NCBI GenBank assembly: GCA_040758525.1
Contig: JBFLVQ010000026.1
Location: 1 to 32,807, forward strand
Origin: JBFLVQ01 sp040758525
GTDB taxonomy: Bacteria; Acidobacteriota; Blastocatellia; Chloracidobacteriales; JADJPF01
Length of the DNA: 32,807 nt
Reading direction: 5' to 3'
Notes under the pieces: model-generated
The model's database searches: none
The model's input: the letters and a program-made list of their open reading frames with translations, nothing else
What the model was told of the DNA's origin: nothing
Shown: in pieces, positions 15,745 through 23,285 of the stretch
How the letters are laid out: every line of letters starts with the position of its first letter
Position numbering within the stretch: the first letter of the stretch is position 1
Made by a program: the position numbers and the translations under genes

Positions 15745-15821
15745 TGTATATGCTCGCGGCATCATAAATTCTCTTTACTGATGGGATAAAATACGTCTTA
15801 CTGCTCCCTCTTAAACTAAAT

Positions 15822-16364
15822 ATGCCGCGTGCCAGGCTTTTTCTCTTTCTGAGCCTCTGTGTATTTGCTGCTTGTGGCCGAGATCTAGAATTGACGCTTA
15901 TACAAGCAGCAGAACGAGGTGATCTAGAAACTGTCAAAATGCTTGCAGAACGCGGCGTAGATGTAAACGCACGCGGTGAATATGGCTCGACCGCACTGAT
16001 GAAGGCAACCATCAAAGGGCACACCGAGATTGTCACAATCCTGCTTATACAAGGCGCTGATGTAAATACAAAAAATAGGTTTGGTGCCACTGCCCTAATG
16101 TATGTAGCTGGCAATGGCCAGGTAGCTACGGCGCGCCAACTACTTGTCTATGGCGCTGATGTTAATACAGAAAATCACACAGGTTGGACGGCATTAATGG
16201 AAGCAGCTAGACAGGGCAATATTGAGCTTGTGCGACTACTGCTAGCAGCGGGCGCCCAGGTAAATGCACAATCAAAACCGGGCTGGACTGCCTTAAAAGC
16301 AGCGCAGATTTATCAACAGAATGAGATCGCCAATCTGCTTATTAATGCTGGTGCCAGAGAATAG
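15822..16364 (+). CDS. ankyrin-repeat lipoprotein
   Basis: A 180-aa protein with a lipoprotein signal ending VFAAC (Cys18), so it is probably tethered to a membrane on the periplasmic side. The rest is five consecutive ankyrin repeats (about residues 22-180), recognisable from repeated G-x-TALM-A and LL--GADVN patterns. Ankyrin stacks bind other proteins. The next gene, an M16 peptidase, starts 17 bp after the stop, so the two are likely co-transcribed and the ankyrin protein may be its partner; this is inference. No convincing ribosome binding site precedes the ATG. Confidence 0.85.
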   Translation: MPRARLFLFLSLCVFAACGRDLELTLIQAAERGDLETVKMLAERGVDVNARGEYGSTALMKATIKGHTEIVTILLIQGADVNTKNRFGATALMYVAGNGQVATARQLLVYGADVNTENHTGWTALMEAARQGNIELVRLLLAAGAQVNAQSKPGWTALKAAQIYQQNEIANLLINAGARE

Positions 16365-16381
16365 ATCTAGGAGGTTAGTAG

Positions 16382-18922
16382 ATGAGAGTAGAGATACTAG
16401 CGAATGGCTTAAGATTGGCGCTCAAAGAGGATCATAGTAAAAATCTGATCGCCCTCTGTGGTTATGTTAATGGAGGCAGTCGTACAGAAGACAACACTAT
16501 AAAAGGACTTTCACATTATTATGAACATATTATCTTTCGTGGTGGCACCGCACGGCAGGCTGAATTAGAGACACGCCAGGCTTTTCAGGCATTAGGTGAA
16601 TATGGCGGCTATACTTCTGATGATGCAACTTGTTACTACTTCACTGTGCCAAAAGAGAATTTCTCTGAGGCGCTCTGGCGTTATTGCGATGCATTGATGA
16701 ATCTACAAGTAACAGCAGAGAAGGTTGAGAAGGACCGCCAAAGTATCATTCAAGAATATCATATGAGTGTGTCTGATAAACCTTGGGGGCTTGCTTACCA
16801 TAACCTGCGCCACACTGCTTATCACCAACATCCTTACAAAGTTGATCCTATCGGTCTTGAAGAGGTGATTTGTCATGCACAACTAGAGACCTTTAGGACA
16901 TTTTATCAGGAACGCTATGTGCCAAACCAGATCTCGCTTGCAGTAGTAGGTGATTTCGATAGTGATGAGATGCTCTTGATGCTTGAGAGTGCCTTTGGCA
17001 CTTATCAACGTGGTAGGGACTCTTTCGAATTGAACCTGAAAGAGGATGTAGAACATGGTATACGTGAGATCAGTGAACATATCAAGACAGAACTGAGCTA
17101 TTTTTATCTAGGCTTCCATTTGCCTGCTGCACGTAGTGGTGATATGGCCGCTCTCTCCGTGCTTACACGTATACTTGGCAGTGCGCGTAGCGCGCGATTA
17201 GAGCAAGCGCTTAAGCAACAAGAACTGCTGGTCCAAGATGTCGCTGCTTTTCTGGAGATGCGTCGTGATTATTCTATGTTCACCATTGCCGCAGATCTTA
17301 AATCAGAAAACCAGCGGCGTACTCTTGAAGTTATTACTAAAGAACTGGTCAGACTGATCAACGAGCCTGTTCCTGAAGGTGAAGTAGAGCGGGCAAAACG
17401 CCTGGTAGAGAATAGCCATAATGCACATTATGAATCTTTCCAAAATCGCGCGCAGGGTCTCTGTTGGTACACCTTGATGAGTGATGTCTACCAGATGGCA
17501 AACTGGTTGCCAGCCATACGTGCTGTTAGTAGTGAAGATATTCAACGTGTTGCTGCCACTTATCTCTCTTCGCAACGGGCAACACTTTCAACCGTTGCTC
17601 CCATTGGTAACAAAGTCGAAAAATTTGCTCAGCTATTTACGGAAAAACTTACACACAAAAGAGAACACACCAGTGCACAGATAGCATCTGTCAGTTACAA
17701 GGATTGTGAACTACCTTGTGGGATACGTCTGCTCTTACATCCAGCACCTGCTTCGGGACGCTTTGCTGCGTTGGTAGTGATTGGTGGTGGACAGTTAAGT
17801 GAACCATATGGTGAAGCGGGTATCACCAATTTTGTTGGGCAGATGTTGTTACGTGGTACAAGAGCAGCAACACGGGAGGAATTAGCCCGCAAAATCGCTG
17901 ACTTAGGTCTAGATATCAGTGTCAGCGTTGCCTCTGATTACTTACAACTCTTACTCTCTAGCGCAGCAATGGTGTGGCGTGATGCGCTGAGACTCTTTTG
18001 TGAAGTTTTATACCAGCCAGCCTTCTCGCTAGATGAGATAGAGAAACTACGTAGAGAGGTTATCACGGATATTGGTGCGCTTGCTGATGACAGCTTTGCT
18101 TGTACCGATTATCAATTCAATCGAGCCCTCTATAATCAACATCCTTATGGTAATTACATAGGGGGCGAAATTGACACAGTAGAGCATTTCTCTTCCCTAC
18201 GATTGCGCGATTATTACACACAGTTGTTCCAGGGTAAGAATATTTTATTAGCAATTGCTGGTGAAGTTGAGTTTGAAGAAGTAGTAGATGAACTGGATAA
18301 GTTGACAGTAGCCTGGCCGAGCAAACCCTCGTCATTATTGTTAACTGTTGATCCGCCTATGAGGTCCTCTAGTGGTATACATTGGATCGAGAAAGAGTCT
18401 CAGCAAGTAACATTCAATTGGGGTAGACTTACGATTCCCACTAGCACACCTGACTCTTTAGCATTACGACTTGCTATCACCGTACTTAGTTACCGGCTCT
18501 TCTACCGTCAAGTTTACCAAGAGGGTCTTGCTTATCGTATGTGGACGCTGCTACCTATGCGGCGTGAGATCGCTCCCTGTTACTTTCAGATGGGAGTGGC
18601 GCCAGAGAATTTTACCCGTGCGCGCGAGGTGATCTCTCAAGAGGTAGCGCGATTTCTTAGTGAGCCTATCCCATCAGAGGAGTTTGCGCGTGCACAAGCG
18701 ACCTTAATACAACGGTTTTATCTTGCACAATCGACCTGCACAGGACAAGTAGGTACACTTGCGCATTATCGATTCTACGGATTCGAGCGTGATTTTATTG
18801 AGAACTATTCAGCACATATTCGCGCTATTTCTAAGGCTGATGTAGAAACTGCGGCACACAAATTCATACGCCTTGATGATATGACATTGGTGGTAGTAGG
18901 ACCAGCAAGGAGCGATAAATAA
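16382..18922 (+). CDS. M16-family zinc peptidase, two-domain fusion with active N half
   Basis: An 846-aa protein with two tandem M16 (insulinase/processing peptidase-like) units. The N-terminal unit has the inverted zinc motif HYYEH (H45, E48, H49) and the downstream ligand E125, so it should be catalytic. The C-terminal unit (from about residue 435) has the same layout, but the zinc motif is replaced by residues around T-N-F-V-G-Q and cannot bind zinc. This active/inactive pairing is known in M16 peptidases, where the two halves form a closed chamber. No signal peptide is seen, while the co-transcribed neighbour is a lipoprotein, so its location is unclear. AGGAGG precedes the ATG. Confidence 0.92.
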   Translation: MRVEILANGLRLALKEDHSKNLIALCGYVNGGSRTEDNTIKGLSHYYEHIIFRGGTARQAELETRQAFQALGEYGGYTSDDATCYYFTVPKENFSEALWRYCDALMNLQVTAEKVEKDRQSIIQEYHMSVSDKPWGLAYHNLRHTAYHQHPYKVDPIGLEEVICHAQLETFRTFYQERYVPNQISLAVVGDFDSDEMLLMLESAFGTYQRGRDSFELNLKEDVEHGIREISEHIKTELSYFYLGFHLPAARSGDMAALSVLTRILGSARSARLEQALKQQELLVQDVAAFLEMRRDYSMFTIAADLKSENQRRTLEVITKELVRLINEPVPEGEVERAKRLVENSHNAHYESFQNRAQGLCWYTLMSDVYQMANWLPAIRAVSSEDIQRVAATYLSSQRATLSTVAPIGNKVEKFAQLFTEKLTHKREHTSAQIASVSYKDCELPCGIRLLLHPAPASGRFAALVVIGGGQLSEPYGEAGITNFVGQMLLRGTRAATREELARKIADLGLDISVSVASDYLQLLLSSAAMVWRDALRLFCEVLYQPAFSLDEIEKLRREVITDIGALADDSFACTDYQFNRALYNQHPYGNYIGGEIDTVEHFSSLRLRDYYTQLFQGKNILLAIAGEVEFEEVVDELDKLTVAWPSKPSSLLLTVDPPMRSSSGIHWIEKESQQVTFNWGRLTIPTSTPDSLALRLAITVLSYRLFYRQVYQEGLAYRMWTLLPMRREIAPCYFQMGVAPENFTRAREVISQEVARFLSEPIPSEEFARAQATLIQRFYLAQSTCTGQVGTLAHYRFYGFERDFIENYSAHIRAISKADVETAAHKFIRLDDMTLVVVGPARSDK

Positions 18923-18932
18923 GATCTTAAAT

Positions 18933-19005
18933 ATTCCCCTAACATGAAAAGCAACGGGTGATGGTTGGCAGTAATCTCTATTAGAAAGCGGCAATATAGG
19001 GGAAT
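18933..19005 (+). promoter_or_regulatory. inverted repeat that can hide the ribosome binding site of the next gene
   Basis: ATTCCCCTA (18933-18941) is the exact reverse complement of TAGGGGAAT (18997-19005). The right arm contains the Shine-Dalgarno sequence AGGGGA of the gene starting at 19007. The left arm starts 10 bases after the M16 stop. The loop is 55 nt. Pairing in the mRNA would block ribosome access. Confidence 0.45.
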
Positions 19006-19006
19006 T

Positions 19007-19567
19007 ATGAACCAGCACAGACCATTTTTTGAGATTCGGTATCCTAAGCGTTATATCTTCACTATCTCGCTCTACATCTGGTTTGTCGAGATATCGCTAT
19101 TTCTTATTTATCTTGGTCTCTTCTCACTGAGCGGTCAGGGCGAATTGGGGATAATCAGATTTTTGCAGACGATGGTAGTGCTATGGGGCATTTACTGTGG
19201 TTTGGCAACGATTCTTTATTACAGTTCAAAACTTAAACTTACCGAGCATGGTCTGGTACAGGATTGGTTATGGGGATTTATCTCTACTGAGATCTCTTGG
19301 CAGAATGTTATTTACCATAGAAGACGTAAGTTACCAGGGTTGCACTACGATATATTAAGAGATCAGGATGATCCTACTCTAATTAAGCATATTGATGTGC
19401 CAATTGATCTAGAACACTATGAGATCTTCTCTAGACATCTAGAAGAGCGTGGTATCAATCTTGAATATGGACAGGTACTGCGTCTAGATTGGCCGCCACA
19501 GCCAATTGTAGATCTGTTACATGAGACTTATCCACAAACTATTTTGCCTCCTAATAGGCAGCCATAG
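19007..19567 (+). CDS. membrane protein with a possible bacterial PH-like domain
   Basis: A 186-aa protein. The ATG at 19007 follows AGGGGA; a longer frame from 18965 has no ribosome binding site. Two hydrophobic helices (about residues 16-41 and 52-74) form a hairpin. A beta-rich part follows, beginning K-L-T-E-H-G-L-V-Q-D-W-L-W-G and S-W-Q-N-V-I, a pattern common in two-helix proteins with PH-like cytoplasmic domains. Its function is unknown. It follows the M16 peptidase gene by 84 bp, with an inverted repeat in between. Confidence 0.65.
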   Translation: MNQHRPFFEIRYPKRYIFTISLYIWFVEISLFLIYLGLFSLSGQGELGIIRFLQTMVVLWGIYCGLATILYYSSKLKLTEHGLVQDWLWGFISTEISWQNVIYHRRRKLPGLHYDILRDQDDPTLIKHIDVPIDLEHYEIFSRHLEERGINLEYGQVLRLDWPPQPIVDLLHETYPQTILPPNRQP

Positions 19568-19588
19568 TTGCTGGCAGAATCTAATCTC

Positions 19589-19692
19589 TGCTAACGGACC
19601 AAGCTCACCTGCGCGGCGTGCTCAATATTGTAGTAGGGAAAATCATTCGGAAGCGCTATGACAGCCGAGTCAGGGGCAGCACATTGTTAAGC
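19589..19692 (-). repeat. attC-like imperfect palindrome
   Basis: Minus-strand reading: R''-like GCTTAAC (19692-19686), a 5-nt spacer, then GCT-GC-CCCTG-ACT-CGGC, which pairs with GCCG-CGCAGG-TG-AGC on the far side apart from single mismatches and a bulge. A 7-nt spacer and the R'-like GTTAGCA (19595-19589) follow. TTAAC pairs with GTTAG at the ends (one G-T pair). The last box departs from GTTRRRY at one base. Unpaired spacers and extrahelical bases are typical of attC sites. The 104-bp length is within the known range. Confidence 0.5.
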
Positions 19693-19829
19693 GGCGCTTT
19701 CTCATTTTCTCAAATAAATAGTAGTGCATAGTAACAAAGACCCAAAGGAAAATAGCGCTGCTGTTGCAGTTGTGAATTTACCTACCGCATCAAACCCCTT
19801 GGGAACTACGCTAGATTCATCGAGCAAAG

Positions 19830-20297
19830 CTAGGCATGTATCGTGACTCCGAAAAGTGCCGTGCCGAACGCGCAAACCCCAAGTACCACACGCACCCAAT
19901 GCCAAGTCGCCCATCGAGCCAGTTCTAATGAGAGTTCTTCTGCGTTCAGCGAAGCAGTAGCCAAGCGCGCATTTGCCTGCCGAAAATACCCAATATAAGT
20001 GGCAATAACAGACAAAAAGAAGATACTCGCTGCCAGCGTTGGCCATTGTCCAGAATCCGATGTCCAAATGCTGACTCCAGTTGCAACCACAATTAGGAAC
20101 GTTGGTGCAATGGTGAGTGGTGCGAAGAAGCGGTAGAGGCGAGGTCCATACTCCTTATGTAATGTATAGAAGGTATCATGTGGCAAAGAGCGCCAGTACG
20201 GTACCAAAAGGGCACCTTCTGCTAGTAATGCTCCTACAAGCAATCCAATGGCTCCCGTCGAAAGCACCTGAAGCAAATCACAAAGTGTAATCATCAT
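19830..20297 (-). CDS. DUF1772-like four-helix membrane protein, probably cassette-borne
   Basis: A 155-aa protein from the ATG at 20297; a TTG at 20336 would overlap the trpS stop and lie outside the putative cassette. Four hydrophobic segments are visible, at about 8-27, 57-76, 84-102 and 131-150. A polar loop follows the third, with N-A-R-L and the W-A-T-W-H-W-V-R-V segment that resembles the C-terminal part of DUF1772/anthrone oxygenase-like proteins. Its function is unknown. Codon use looks richer in G and C than in neighbouring genes, for example a run of GCG, CCG and CGC codons near 19850-19920, which fits recent acquisition. The ribosome binding site is weak (TAGGTC). Confidence 0.7.
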   Translation of the reverse strand: MMITLCDLLQVLSTGAIGLLVGALLAEGALLVPYWRSLPHDTFYTLHKEYGPRLYRFFAPLTIAPTFLIVVATGVSIWTSDSGQWPTLAASIFFLSVIATYIGYFRQANARLATASLNAEELSLELARWATWHWVRVVLGVCAFGTALFGVTIHA

Positions 20298-20332
20298 TTT
20301 GTATGACCTATTCAAGCCGCCTAACAGATCAT

Positions 20333-21298
20333 TCAATCGATACCACAGGCTTGACGAGCGCGTTTAAGGGTTTTGCTTGCCTCGTTACGGGCATGCTCGG
20401 CCCCTTTACGTAATACTTCCTCAATATAATCTCGATTCTTAACCAGCTCCTTGCGTCGTGCGCGCGCTGGGGCAAAATACTCATCAATCTTATGTAGTAG
20501 TGCCTTCTTGGCATCACCATAGCCATAACCGCCAGCCAGAAACCGCTCGCGCATCTCTGCCTTCTCGGCTTCGCTAGCAAAGAGTAGATAGAGTTGAAAG
20601 ACGGTATTAGTGTCAGGATCTTTCGGCGCTTCGACTGGAGTAGAGTCTGTTACAATAGCCATCACAGCCTTTTTAAGTGGATTTCCTTCTGCAAAGATCT
20701 CGATCGTATTGTCATAAGACTTACTCATCTTCTGACCATCTACACCAGGTACTTTGGAAGTCTCATTCAATTGAGCCTCAGGACGCTTGAAGACTTCACC
20801 ATAGGTAGCATTAAAGTAACCTGCCATGTCCTGGGTCATTTCTATATGTTGTAATTGATCGGCGCCTACAGGGACAATATCCGACTGGTAGATAAGAATA
20901 TCGGCAGCCATCAGAACCGGATAGGTAAAGAGGCCAACTTTAGCGGCAATGCCTTTAGCAATCTTATCCTTGTAGGAGTGAGCACGCTCAAGTAGTCCCA
21001 TTCCTGTGACAGTAGCAAGCAGCCAAGTTAACTCCGTCACTTCTGGTATATCAGATTGTCTGAAGAGTGTTGCCTTGACAGGATCTAAGCCAAGCGCTAG
21101 GTAATCGATCGCTACATCAAGCGTCAATCTACGTAACTCTGCGGCGTCCTGGACAGTGGTAAGAGCATGATAGTTGGCAATGAAATAGAATGCCTCACCC
21201 TCTTCTTGAAGCGCAATATGCTGCTTGATAGCACCAAAATAATTTCCTAGATGCAGTTTGCCAGAGGGTTGTATACCGGAAAGAATGCGTTTTCGCAT
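20333..21298 (-). CDS. trpS: tryptophanyl-tRNA synthetase
   Basis: A 321-aa class I aminoacyl-tRNA synthetase that charges tRNA-Trp with tryptophan. The HIGH-equivalent is PSGKLHLGNYFGA (11-23), and the KMSKS loop is at 190-194 within V-D-G-Q-K-M-S-K-S-Y-D-N. Tryptophan-site segments such as Y-P-V-L-M-A-A-D-I-L and V-P-V-G-A-D-Q-L-Q-H are intact. The length is normal. The ATG at 21298 has no strong ribosome binding site, but the start sits correctly on the family's M-x-x-x-I-L-S-G-I-Q-P opening. The putative cassette begins 7 bp after its stop. No T-box leader is seen upstream. Confidence 0.96.
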   Translation of the reverse strand: MRKRILSGIQPSGKLHLGNYFGAIKQHIALQEEGEAFYFIANYHALTTVQDAAELRRLTLDVAIDYLALGLDPVKATLFRQSDIPEVTELTWLLATVTGMGLLERAHSYKDKIAKGIAAKVGLFTYPVLMAADILIYQSDIVPVGADQLQHIEMTQDMAGYFNATYGEVFKRPEAQLNETSKVPGVDGQKMSKSYDNTIEIFAEGNPLKKAVMAIVTDSTPVEAPKDPDTNTVFQLYLLFASEAEKAEMRERFLAGGYGYGDAKKALLHKIDEYFAPARARRKELVKNRDYIEEVLRKGAEHARNEASKTLKRARQACGID

Positions 21299-21413
21299 AG
21301 ATTGCTACCGACCTGGTTAGAGTATTAATTAAATATATCAAGGTCTACTTTCCCATATATGTTTCTGGGAAGGCAAACTATTTTCCCCTTTGATCTACCT
21401 ACTAAAATACGTC

Positions 21414-21448
21414 AGCCGCGACGCTCTAGCAGAGCCTGTGTCGCGGCT
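21414..21448 (-). terminator. GC-rich hairpin terminator after the proline-rich protein gene
   Basis: On the minus strand AGCCGCGAC (21448-21440) pairs perfectly with GTCGCGGCT (21422-21414), and GCTCT/AGAGC pair again inside around a 3-nt loop. It starts 18 bases after the stop at 21467. ATTTTAG follows a few bases later, a weak U-tract. It separates this gene from trpS. Confidence 0.65.
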
Positions 21449-21466
21449 ACTATTTCTGCTAATATA

Positions 21467-22192
21467 TCAGTTCTTTTTCTTCTTGAGGTCGAAATCCATA
21501 AATTCGGTAAGCCCCTTAAGACCTGAGGTAGCGGCGTAGCCATCAATCGAATCCTGTTCTTCGGGGTAAGAAGAGAGACTATCAGCCTGTGCCTTATCAC
21601 TATCCATCAAGCTGCTGGCCATCGGCTCGCTATTATTGTTGTATTGCTCATAGGTAAGCGATTCTGCTGCATTCATCCAGCTATCAGTATTGACTCCCAG
21701 AATATCATCATTACTGTTTGACTCCATTGCTGGAGAGGGCGCTGCGATGCTTGGTGGCGGTGTAGGTTGGGGAGCCGCCGCAGCCTGGGCAGCCGGTTGT
21801 GATAACGGCTGAGCTTTTGCTGGTGGCTTGCCAGGTGGCGTAGGTGGCACCTTATTAGCCTGTAGAGAAGGTGGCAATGGTGGTGGTGGCGGTGGCGCCG
21901 GTATTGGTTTTGGTGCTGCTGTACTGGTAGTAGGAGCAGGTGTTGCCGCTACTGGAGACACTGTTGGGGACAGTTTGTAGTCTCTACGAAAGATTGCTGT
22001 CACCCGCTGTTGATAAAAGGTCTCCCATTCAGCTAGGAAACGTGCCTGAATATCAGGTGGTAGCGCAGTATTAGTACGCACCTGTTTCACTTTTTCTGCA
22101 TAGATTACCTGTAGAGTTGCCAACGCCTCAGACTCAAGGGCCAGTTCTGCTTGTAATTCTTCGATGCTTTTTTTGCGCATGAGATTTTCCAT
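21467..22192 (-). CDS. proline/alanine-rich protein of unknown function
   Basis: A 241-aa protein in three parts. Residues 1-72 are helical and charged (SIEELQAELALESEAL, then F-L-A-E-W-E-T-F-Y-Q-Q-R), probably a coiled-coil or helical-hairpin unit. Residues about 76-155 are a low-complexity Pro/Ala/Ser/Thr linker with a run of prolines. Residues about 156-241 are acidic and polar and end in KKKKN. There is no signal peptide or membrane segment. No family is recognised; the layout suits a scaffold or tether. The ATG at 22192 lacks a strong ribosome binding site, and an ATG four codons later is an alternative. A good terminator hairpin follows, supporting a real gene. Confidence 0.65.
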   Translation of the reverse strand: MENLMRKKSIEELQAELALESEALATLQVIYAEKVKQVRTNTALPPDIQARFLAEWETFYQQRVTAIFRRDYKLSPTVSPVAATPAPTTSTAAPKPIPAPPPPPPLPPSLQANKVPPTPPGKPPAKAQPLSQPAAQAAAAPQPTPPPSIAAPSPAMESNSNDDILGVNTDSWMNAAESLTYEQYNNNSEPMASSLMDSDKAQADSLSSYPEEQDSIDGYAATSGLKGLTEFMDFDLKKKKN

Positions 22193-22490
22193 ACCGGTAT
22201 TATATGAGTTTAGGCTGGCTAATCAAGCGACATTTTTCCCCTTGCTGGTGGGTAGGTTTAACCTCTATTAGCTGATAATGAAAATCCCTTCTCATTATGT
22301 AATCAAATGGGACAGTTTGTTTGGAAACCGAACTCTTCAAATAATTACTAAAATTCTTTGATAATAACTCTAAATCGGTGGATCTCAGTTATATAGACGA
22401 TGATATCAGATTTCTGGAATATAATTTGCTCAGTGTTTCGGCTAAATGTATCTGAGAGAAAAACAGTAGCAACAATTGAGGGGCAGAGTA

Positions 22491-22922
22491 ATGGCGCGAA
22501 TCTTAATGATAGATGATGAAAAGACCCAACTGATGTTGCGAGCGACGATCTTAAGGGCACATGGGTATGAAGTTGAAACGGCCTACAGTGGAGCAGAAGC
22601 GATAACGCTATTTGCTCAACAGCCGTTTGAGTTGGTAATTACAGATTATATGATGCCCGCTATGACTGGATTTGATCTAGCTCGCCAACTCAAAAACACT
22701 GCCCCTTCAATCTCAATCATTATGTTGACCGGCTGGGAGACTTTCTTATCCGAAGACGATTCAAGACGTAGAGACGTCGATCATATACTTTCCAAGCCTT
22801 GTGACACTAAGACACTGATCGGGTTGATCGAGAGTCTAGTTAAAAGTGCGAGAAACGGTAAACTGAGCAATCTTTCCGAGGTGGGGGAAGCCGTTTCATT
22901 GCCTGCCCCGGCCGTAGAATAG
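22491..22922 (+). CDS. single-domain response regulator
   Basis: A 143-aa receiver protein. The acid pocket D8-D9, phosphorylation site D52 (V-I-T-D-Y-M-M-P), T80 and K102 (S-K-P) are all present, so it should accept phosphate from a histidine kinase. No output domain follows, only a tail of about 25 residues. The ATG at 22491 follows GAGGGG at 7-base spacing. No partner kinase is adjacent, so it would work with a distant kinase or through protein contacts, as CheY-like proteins do. Confidence 0.9.
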   Translation: MARILMIDDEKTQLMLRATILRAHGYEVETAYSGAEAITLFAQQPFELVITDYMMPAMTGFDLARQLKNTAPSISIIMLTGWETFLSEDDSRRRDVDHILSKPCDTKTLIGLIESLVKSARNGKLSNLSEVGEAVSLPAPAVE

Positions 22923-22979
22923 TTTGCTTGCTACTCTTTCTCGCAGAACAACGCCTATGCGCTGCGTTGGGAGAAGTAT

Positions 22980-23285
22980 ATGTATCGCAATGATAATTCA
23001 GATAAAAAGAACGATACAATAATTGTAGTAAAGTATTTTCAGCCATTTGAAAGTCGGGTTGGGATCGATACGGTGGTGGGATTAAAATTCGATCAAAACC
23101 CAGGTGTGGTCACCGCCCTATGTGAAGCACTGCAACAATGCCCACGGCGAGGTTTCACGCCAGGAGGCTGGTTGCCTGTGGAGAGGCTCTGGTTTGTAGA
23201 GAAGGCAGCCTGGCCATTTGTGCGTGCACACTTATCCAGGCTCAGTTACAAACTTGAATTGTCCTTCAATCCTGCGGGTGATTGA
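22980..23285 (+). CDS. unknown 101-aa protein resembling helicase-associated HARP-type domains
   Basis: The ATG follows GGGAGAAG. After a polar start, residues about 15-95 have the pattern of a small beta-alpha unit: V-G-L-K-F-D-Q-N-P-G-V-V-T-A-L, then G-G-W-L-P-V-E-R-L-W-F-V and a helix A-W-P-F-V-R-A-H-L. The order F-x-x-N-P-x-V-x-x-A-L / W-x-P-x-x-x-x-W-x-V resembles the HARP-like segment found in front of SNF2-type helicases, but no helicase is attached. That likeness is from memory and unverified. Its 3' end overlaps the convergent response-regulator gene by 40 bp, which slightly lowers confidence. Confidence 0.5.
   Translation: MYRNDNSDKKNDTIIVVKYFQPFESRVGIDTVVGLKFDQNPGVVTALCEALQQCPRRGFTPGGWLPVERLWFVEKAAWPFVRAHLSRLSYKLELSFNPAGD

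Larger units (their letters stand above)
19589..20325 (-). mobile_element. candidate single integron-type gene cassette without integrase
   Basis: On the minus strand the unit begins at G|TTAGGC (20325-20319), 7 bp after the trpS stop. It contains one gene (DUF1772-like, 19830-20297) and ends in a 104-bp attC-like site (19692-19589) with GCTTAAC and GTTAGCA as outer boxes. One gene, one 3' imperfect palindrome and a GTTRRRY start are the defining parts of an integron cassette. No IntI gene or second attC-like site is seen in the window. The cassette sense matches its gene. Confidence 0.55.

Noticed and set aside
19702..20067. 121-codon minus-strand frame overlapping the DUF1772-like gene
   Set aside because: It is in a different frame over a gene with clear membrane helices and has no ribosome binding site.
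21299..21400. Possible T-box or attenuator before trpS, suggested by the TTCCCA/TGGGAA repeat at 21350-21371
   Set aside because: The stem is only 6 bp, no T-box sequence or terminator/antiterminator pair is visible, and the leader is too short.
22275..22298. ATAATGA/TCATTAT inverted repeat
   Set aside because: A short AT-rich 7-bp stem with no T-run and no gene end nearby; likely by chance.
22420..22425. TATAAT upstream of the response regulator at 22491
   Set aside because: No acceptable -35 box at 16-18 bp, so it is not called as a promoter.
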